Position numbers and translations under genes: made by a program
Shown: positions 63,766 through 64,000 of the stretch, in pieces
Position numbering within the stretch: position 1 is the first letter of the stretch
Layout: every line of letters begins with the position of its first letter
Source of the DNA: Edaphobacter sp. 4G125
GTDB taxonomy: Bacteria; Acidobacteriota; Terriglobia; Terriglobales; Acidobacteriaceae
DNA length: 64,000 nt
Direction: 5' to 3'
NCBI RefSeq assembly: GCF_014274685.1
Contig: NZ_CP060393.1
Span: 2,787,501 to 2,851,500 of the forward strand
The notes under the pieces: model-generated
Seen by the model: only the letters and a program-made list of their open reading frames with translations
What the model was told of the DNA's origin: nothing
Databases searched by the model: none

Positions 63766-64000
63766 GATCTTCAGGTTGCGGAGCTCAGGTTTCAGGTTGG
63801 AGTGCCGGCGAATTTTGTACCAGTGGGGGTGATCGTGGCGAACCTTAACCTTGAGGTGCTGGTGTTGAAGGATGTGACCTCGGGAAACTTCTAAGCCCTG
63901 AACGGCGCCGTGAGGGGCTGAAGGTACCGGCGAGGCAGAAGCTGCGGTGGAGGCTGTGGTTCAACAAATGATGAACCATTTCCAATTAGTTCTAACTTTC

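Noticed and set aside
63304..63894. A 196-codon plus-strand frame over the integrase remnant
   Set aside because: The minus strand carries recognisable recombinase motifs.

Overview
The window looks like chromosomal DNA of an acidobacterium of the Terriglobus/Granulicella/Edaphobacter type. This is inferred from moderately high GC coding sequence, a split nuo and atp organisation, an ECF42/DGPF sigma module, a YpfJ-type zinc peptidase, secretin-type outer-membrane proteins, a GH92 Tat-exported glycosidase, and short dispersed repeats of the TGTCATTCTGAGCGAAG / GAAGTCGAAGGATCTG kind. No 16S gene is present, so the taxonomic call is tentative. Nearly all genes are housekeeping or central metabolism. 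Coding density is high, with many ATGA and TAATG stop/start overlaps.

Layout. 1-3000: a LacI-type regulator (5' end cut off) converges on galK-galT (galactose use). 3.1-7.2 kb: an FtsX-type ABC exporter pair divergent from a TesA-like GDSL lipoprotein, the same arrangement as E. coli tesA/ybbA/ybbP. 7.2-9.6 kb: truB, folE and two tandem 6-pyruvoyltetrahydropterin-synthase paralogues. 9.6-18.6 kb: cell-envelope and redox genes (GT2, TlpA-like, Spy-like, murA, zinc peptidase, GT39/ArnT-like, amino-acid permease) and glgA. 18.7-21.6 kb: rsmA, a secreted hypothetical, ruvC, thiG, then a structured non-coding stretch. 22-25.6 kb: a manganese module, mntR, mntH and an OprB-type porin, each preceded by a related TTAA-rich element. 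25.8 kb: prepilin peptidase.

26.8-40.8 kb is a long respiratory complex I operon, nuoA-C-D-(orf)-E-F-G-H-J-(sORF)-K-L-M-N. It is contiguous, but nuoB and nuoI are not in it. 40.9-43 kb: two YCII/DGPF proteins and an ECF42 sigma factor. 43.3-45.2 kb: an F0-only atp operon (two small assembly-type membrane proteins, then a and c), with no b, delta or F1 genes. 45.3-52.2 kb: lysS, a DUF817 membrane protein, an Rrf2 regulator, ymdB, a GNAT enzyme and a GH92 enzyme. 52.6-60 kb: a secreted repeat-type protein, smc with an unusual head insertion, a membrane protein and purC. 60-62.9 kb: cvpA, a Fis-type HTH protein and a secretin. The window ends with tRNA-Gly and tRNA-Cys and a decayed integrase next to tRNA-Cys, possibly the edge of an integrated element lying beyond base 64000.

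The points most worth following up are the two PTPS paralogues with complementary active sites beside folE, the manganese module with an outer-membrane channel, the complex I operon lacking nuoB/nuoI but carrying a coupled 35-residue membrane ORF, the dispersed repeat translated inside lysS, and the folded RNA-like element between thiG and mntR.
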